Shown piece by piece: positions 14,025-15,798 of a stretch of 15,798 nucleotides of DNA. The stretch covers positions 1 through 15,798 of the forward strand of contig CACZNY010000016.1 of NCBI GenBank assembly GCA_902782655.1. The letters run 5' to 3'. The first letter of the stretch is position 1; every line of letters begins with the position of its first letter. The DNA comes from an uncultured Lachnospiraceae bacterium. GTDB lineage: Bacteria; Bacillota; Clostridia; Lachnospirales; Lachnospiraceae. Below the pieces are notes generated by a model. It saw only the letters and a list, made by a program, of their open reading frames with translations. It ran no database searches and was not told where the DNA came from. Made by a program: the position numbers and the translations under genes.

Positions 14025-15656
14025 CTATAAATCTCCGTCAGGTTCCCAGATCTCACGTCTTCCGTACCGGCAAAGCATTTCCCCTGCTCCTATTATGATG
14101 AATACTATAGGGGTGCAGATGATCTGCTGATAGCAGAAGAAATTGTGCATCATATAAGCCGCTATGCACATTGCCGGAACCAGGGTTTCCGGCAGCGACG
14201 CGCTCTTTTTTATAAATCTTATCATGCCTCCGACAAATATCCCGATGTAGGCTGCCGCTCCAATGATACCCACATTTATGAGGGCATTCAGCCATTCGTT
14301 ATGGGCACAGGTAAGAATAGTATTCTCACCCCATCTCGCATTCAGAGGCTCCGCGTAAAATCTATATACTTCATGGTAAAAACCGTCCGGTCCGGCTCCG
14401 AAAAGCTTCCTGACAAATTCAGTCTTCATGAAGGTTCCCACAGCACCTATCCATGATAAGCCTCTGTCACTTCCCCATTTGTAATCAAACACCAGATAAT
14501 TATCCTGGGATTCAAGTGAGGTTCCCTCAAAAACCCCCATTGTATTAAGCGCCACATACCCTATCAGGGAAACAGCAGCAAGGCCTGTCAAAGCAATAAC
14601 CACTACACGGATATTCCTGTAATTGGCTACCTCAAAGCTTTCCTTTTTTTCCATTCTGATGTAAGCAAGGAGAAGACCCACTGCCGCTGCCAGAAACACC
14701 CAGGTGACAGGTCCTATGGATAAAGCCCTCATTATGCCTGAAAGCTTCACCACTCTGTCTGAAAAAGCAACCTGCAGCAGGCCTATCAGTTTCCAACCGG
14801 AAAAAAGAACTACAAGGCACTCAAGATATCGCCGCATTTTCTTATTGTCACTGAAGGAAGCGCAAAACAGGATAAGATAAACCGCTCCATAGGCAAGAAG
14901 CGCGGAGTCGGAATTCTGTGCTATCATTGTCATGGCACCAAGCAGGGCATAAGCCCCGGACGCTATCCTCTTTACCTTTCCGTCACAATACCAGAAAGCA
15001 AAAAGCCCCATAGGGAATAGAAGCACCATATAGCTTGAAAACCAGGTTGCCTGACCAAGCGTGGAGATAAAATAGATAAAATACGATTCGTCAAGTCCCT
15101 TGTACATCTCAAGAGGGTCTATCCTGAAACGGTTTAATATGCAGACGGCAAAAACCACTGCAGATACGGCAAGATAAATAACGAAGACGATATCATCCCA
15201 TCGCCAGAATCTTGAAACAAAGTAATAAAGCACAACAAAGGCCAGCTGGGATATCAGGCCCATGTACCAGCCGTCATATCCTATGAGTGTATCTGATTTG
15301 TAGGGAGAAAGGATAAACGATGTCAGTGCGGCTAGAGCATAGGATAGGACTATCCAATCCAATACAGACATAGAATGGATATCCCAGTACCTGGATAGCA
15401 GCCCCTTCTGGGACAGGTATATCTGATACCATATAAAGATGACTGTCATAATGATAACGCCCACCAGCGTCACCCATCTGAAAAAGTGCCACTTGGCATC
15501 TCCCATATTGTAATATTTATCTTCATAATAAAGAGGGTATATAGCAAACATGAAGAATACGTACAGAGAAACCACATCCTTCATCAGCTTTTTTGATATA
15601 GGTGTATTGTCTGCCTGGGCTCCCCTTCTTTTTCCTGCTACCCTTGTCCTGCTCAT
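14025..15656 (-). CDS. O-antigen ligase/polymerase-like membrane protein
   Basis: This 543-aa multipass protein has about a dozen hydrophobic segments and the O-antigen ligase (WaaL/Wzy-type) signature: a large periplasm-facing loop ending in CAHNEWLNALINVGIIG (450-466, H452), preceded by DRGLSWIGA (R398) and FGAGPDGF. These Arg and His positions are typical of enzymes that transfer undecaprenyl-linked glycans. In a Gram-positive cell the acceptor would be a wall polymer, teichoic acid or growing polysaccharide chain rather than LPS. Coupling to glf suggests a galactofuranose-containing polymer. The N-terminal 24 residues are hydrophilic and basic. The ATG at 15656 has AGGGGA about nine nt upstream and lies about 30 nt after the predicted transcription start. 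Ligase versus polymerase cannot be decided from sequence. Confidence 0.88.
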   Translation of the reverse strand: MSRTRVAGKRRGAQADNTPISKKLMKDVVSLYVFFMFAIYPLYYEDKYYNMGDAKWHFFRWVTLVGVIIMTVIFIWYQIYLSQKGLLSRYWDIHSMSVLDWIVLSYALAALTSFILSPYKSDTLIGYDGWYMGLISQLAFVVLYYFVSRFWRWDDIVFVIYLAVSAVVFAVCILNRFRIDPLEMYKGLDESYFIYFISTLGQATWFSSYMVLLFPMGLFAFWYCDGKVKRIASGAYALLGAMTMIAQNSDSALLAYGAVYLILFCASFSDNKKMRRYLECLVVLFSGWKLIGLLQVAFSDRVVKLSGIMRALSIGPVTWVFLAAAVGLLLAYIRMEKKESFEVANYRNIRVVVIALTGLAAVSLIGYVALNTMGVFEGTSLESQDNYLVFDYKWGSDRGLSWIGAVGTFMKTEFVRKLFGAGPDGFYHEVYRFYAEPLNARWGENTILTCAHNEWLNALINVGIIGAAAYIGIFVGGMIRFIKKSASLPETLVPAMCIAAYMMHNFFCYQQIICTPIVFIIIGAGEMLCRYGRREIWEPDGDL

Positions 15657-15692
15657 ATTACATATTCCCCTTTCCGAAATAAAGCAAGGTGT

Positions 15693-15721
15693 ATTTTACC
15701 ATCTTAGCGACATATAATCAA
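15693..15721 (-). promoter_or_regulatory. Sigma-A promoter of the ligase-glf operon
   Basis: TTGATT (15721-15716) and TAAAAT (15698-15693) are 17 nt apart on the minus strand. The -35 overlaps the T-tract of the upstream terminator. Confidence 0.65.
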
Positions 15722-15745
15722 AACGTCCGCCTTTCAGCGGACGTT
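15716..15745 (-). terminator. Intrinsic terminator of the gene entering from the right edge
   Basis: Perfect 9-bp arms AACGTCCGC (15745-15737 on the minus strand) and GCGGACGTT (15730-15722), loop TGAAAG, are followed by TTTTGATTATA. The plus-strand side (TTCTTTAATC) is a poorer T-tract, so minus is the likely direction. Confidence 0.85.
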
Positions 15746-15747
15746 CT

Positions 15748-15798
15748 TTAATCTAAACGGTAGTACACTAAGCTCGAAAATACCTCGCTAAGTGTACC
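15748..15798 (-). CDS. C-terminal 16 codons of an unidentified gene
   Basis: A minus-strand frame is open from the right edge and ends in TAA at 15750-15748, encoding GTLSEVFSSLVYYRLD. The stop lies two nt before the terminator stem at 15745, which supports a real gene end. The fragment is too short to name. Other frames close earlier or lack this relation to the terminator. Confidence 0.45.
   Translation of the reverse strand, partial: GTLSEVFSSLVYYRLD

Noticed and set aside
15754..15798. Imperfect inverted repeat GTACACTAAGC / GCTAAGTGTAC at the right edge as an att site or IS end
   Set aside because: It has an internal mismatch, lies in the frame of the probable partial gene ending at 15748, and no second copy or transposase is seen in the window.

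Overview
The window looks like chromosomal DNA of a flagellated Gram-positive clostridium, most likely a Lachnospiraceae member. I infer this from strong AGGAGG-type ribosome binding sites, perfect or near-perfect sigma-A promoters, Firmicutes-style ribosomal and SecE/NusG proteins, a FlgM-like start behind a sigma-28 promoter, and an ArsR / separate HMA / P1B-ATPase zinc-cadmium locus. The species assignment is inference. I see no mobile element, CRISPR array, tRNA or rRNA. No stretch over 300 bases lacks a gene.

Left part (1-5240, all genes on the minus strand). The 5' end of a probable flgM lies at the left edge behind a sigma-28 promoter that is bracketed by a 9-bp inverted repeat. To its right is a four-gene set, read from right to left: a membrane acyltransferase, an ArsR-type repressor, a membrane-anchored beta-helix carbohydrate-binding protein, and an HD-domain dGTPase-like hydrolase. 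Acyltransferase and arsR overlap by 17 bp, and the last two genes by 4 bp.

Centre left (5140-7512). Diverging from that set is a metal-export operon on the plus strand, a 72-aa HMA metal-binding protein followed by a P1B-2 Zn/Cd/Pb ATPase. A 26-bp palindrome sits on overlapping divergent promoters and is the obvious operator for the ArsR protein. The ATPase meets maf tail to tail with a 4-bp overlap.

Centre right (7509-12890, minus strand). Two ribosomal operons lie in tandem: rpmG-secE-nusG-rplK-rplA, then rplM-rpsI. Each has a consensus promoter and a GC-rich terminator. Between them, where rplJ-rplL usually follow rplA, is capA, a lipoprotein gene. Its start codon overlaps the rplA stop, and its signal-peptide codons contain the rplA terminator hairpin. 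A candidate L1 operator precedes rplK and a candidate L13 leader precedes rplM. Downstream of rpsI come a 74-aa unknown and maf, overlapping by 4 bp.

Right part (12905-15798, minus strand). An O-antigen ligase/polymerase-like membrane protein and UDP-galactopyranose mutase (glf) form a two-gene surface-polysaccharide operon with its own promoter. It is separated by a terminator from the last codons of a gene entering from the right edge.
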